From Pedobacter sp. SL55 (GTDB taxonomy: Bacteria; Bacteroidota; Bacteroidia; Sphingobacteriales; Sphingobacteriaceae), in assembly GCF_026625705.1 (NCBI RefSeq), contig NZ_CP113059.1, forward strand, positions 1,426,001 through 1,490,000: 64,000 bases of DNA. The letters are read 5' to 3'. A program made the translations under genes and the position numbers. Below, piece by piece: positions 62,862-64,000 of this stretch. Position 1 is the stretch's first letter, and every line of letters begins with the position of its first letter. The notes under the pieces are model-generated. The model saw nothing but the letters and a program-made list of their open reading frames with translations, was not told the DNA's origin and searched no databases.

Positions 62862-63942
62862 ATGAACGTGCAAGAAAATACCTCATTTGGAATACCACAA
62901 TCTAGGGTTAATGTTATTTATTATGCCAATCAGTACGATGCCGATATCATTGCCGAGTTTAGTGGGGGAGGAAGTCTAAAAAAAGCCAGCAGTTTTGCCA
63001 ATCTCTATGAAATAGTAAGTAAACTATCTGTTTACGAATTAGATGTGAGCATTTTGTTAGAGGTGCAGCCAAGCGCTGTAAGCGAGGCATTTGGTTTGGT
63101 AGAAACCTTGAAGAAAAATTGGTTGAGTAGAAACTTGGTTGTTGTTTTTTTACTTACCGAGAAAGACCCATCTGTTACCGAAACAGCTTTTGCTGCTAGA
63201 GTGGCAGATTGCTATTCTCCAACTATTTCATTTGCCGATGTAAAGCTGCGACTTCAGTTTTTATCAGCCTATAAAATACTCAATGAGCAATTAAAAAACT
63301 TGCCAGAAGCGCCATTACAGCAATATAAAGTGCCTTTTTTAAAGCGTTTGCTAGATTTGGCTATCTCTTTAACAGCACTCTTTTTTTTAAGTCCGGTACT
63401 GCTTGTTATTGCTATACTTATTAAATTAGATTCTAAGGGACCGGTTTTTTATACCAGCAAAAGGGTAGGTACTGGTTACAAGATCTTCGATTTTTATAAA
63501 TTTAGATCGATGCGGGTTAATGCCGATAAAGAGGTAGAGAAATTGAAAGCCACTACAGCCAACCAATATGGCGATTCTGCTTTCTTTAAGATGAAGGATG
63601 ACCCCAGAGTTACTAAGTTGGGAAATTTTTTTAAGAAATTCAAGTATCGATGAACTTCCTCAACTATTTAATGTAATTAAAGGAGATATGTCTATTGTTG
63701 GAAACAGACCTTTGCCGCTTTACGAAGCAGAGCAGCTTACTACCAACGAATGGTCTATGAGATTTTTAGGCCCAGCAGGCATTACTGGTCTTTGGCAAAT
63801 TATTAAAAGAGGCAAAAGTGATATGTCTGACCGTGAGCGTAAAAAACTGGATAACTTTTACAATAAAAAATTCTCAGTTTGGTTAGATTTGAAAATTATT
63901 TTAATGACCATACCTGTGCTTCTACAAAAAGAGAAAGTGTAA
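62862..63942 (+). pseudogene. bacterial sugar transferase (WcaJ-like), frameshifted
   Basis: A first frame (62862-63653) has an N-terminal response-regulator-like region (about 1-150, no obvious phospho-Asp), a transmembrane segment and the sugar-transferase start K-R-L-L-D-L-A-I-S. The second frame (63598-63942) begins before the join; its genuine part continues with L-R-N-S-S-I-D-E-L-P-Q-L-F-N-V, G-D-M-S-I-V-G-N-R-P and G-L-W-Q-I. A run of seven T near 63625 with one T too many splits them. The restored protein of about 360 residues would transfer a sugar phosphate to undecaprenyl phosphate at the inner membrane to start exopolysaccharide synthesis. Confidence 0.85.
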
Positions 63943-63954
63943 TAACATAAATCT

Positions 63955-64000
63955 ATGAAACTATCATTACCACAGCTTTGGCAAGAAAATTTGATGGCTT
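63955..64000 (+). CDS. start of an unidentified gene
   Basis: Fifteen codons (MKLSLPQLWQENLMA) begin 12 nt after the sugar transferase stop and run off the window. Too short to name; from context it may belong to the same polysaccharide cluster. Confidence 0.4.
   Translation, partial: MKLSLPQLWQENLMA

Noticed and set aside
1..64000. CRISPR array or prophage
   Set aside because: I saw no regularly spaced direct repeats and no block of phage structural genes; the ORF6N gene is isolated.

Overview
The window looks like chromosomal DNA of a Bacteroidota species, most likely Sphingobacteriaceae (Pedobacter or a close relative). The reasons are the AT-rich composition, promoters of the Bacteroidota type (TTTG, about 19 nt, then TAnnTTTG), few Shine-Dalgarno sites, many secreted proteins and lipoproteins, and family choices such as DUF4407, DUF5687, DUF1579, GxxExxY and a single-cytochrome-b succinate dehydrogenase. 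The genus is an inference; no database was searched.

Layout. 1-7 kb: a DUF1579 protein cut by the window edge, a thiamine-pyrophosphokinase-like gene, a GNAT acetyltransferase, M28 and M61 peptidases, a second DUF1579 lipoprotein and a DUF4407 membrane protein. 7-12 kb: rhodanese, a small membrane protein, an XRE regulator with a palindromic operator, a broken CPBP protease, a surface protein and a 39-residue membrane peptide under a second copy of the same operator. 12-19 kb: dipeptide epimerase, lipoprotein, rhomboid and the ribosomal operon rplM-rpsI-rpsB-tsf. 19-31 kb: a broken ORF6N gene, a GMC oxidoreductase pair, Gfo/Idh/MocA oxidoreductase, a metalloprotease-like protein, an OmpA lipoprotein, an ABC exporter pair, rarA, a GxxExxY gene between perfect inverted repeats and a DEAD-box helicase. 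31-42 kb: sdhCAB, YtxH, a methyltransferase, pepT, M14 carboxypeptidase and nagA. 42-50 kb: a 1542-residue repeat surface protein, pyrH, frr and a frameshifted ABC exporter. 50-55 kb: a third palindrome copy with a Cys-rich lipoprotein, then trpC, trpG and trpE with a Trp leader peptide and attenuator. 55-64 kb: small membrane proteins, two amidohydrolases, two odd tRNA-Leu-like genes, an Lrp regulator, a response regulator and a frameshifted sugar transferase.

The most notable observations are: (1) two tandem class II tRNA-like genes with a GUC anticodon and variable regions of 41 and 73 nt, with their own promoter and terminator; (2) a conserved palindrome (TACCCTAC, 7-9 nt, GTAGGGTA) at an XRE gene and before two loci for small membrane or Cys-rich exported products, suggesting a small regulon; (3) a GxxExxY gene enclosed by perfect 18-bp inverted repeats, with gene-free relatives of the repeat elsewhere; (4) a trp leader peptide with a WHW motif and attenuator in a trp operon that lacks trpD, beside a duplicated trpC end.

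Several genes are broken by single-base indels in short homopolymers, including the essential gene tsf. This probably reflects uncorrected sequencing errors and limits claims about pseudogenes here.
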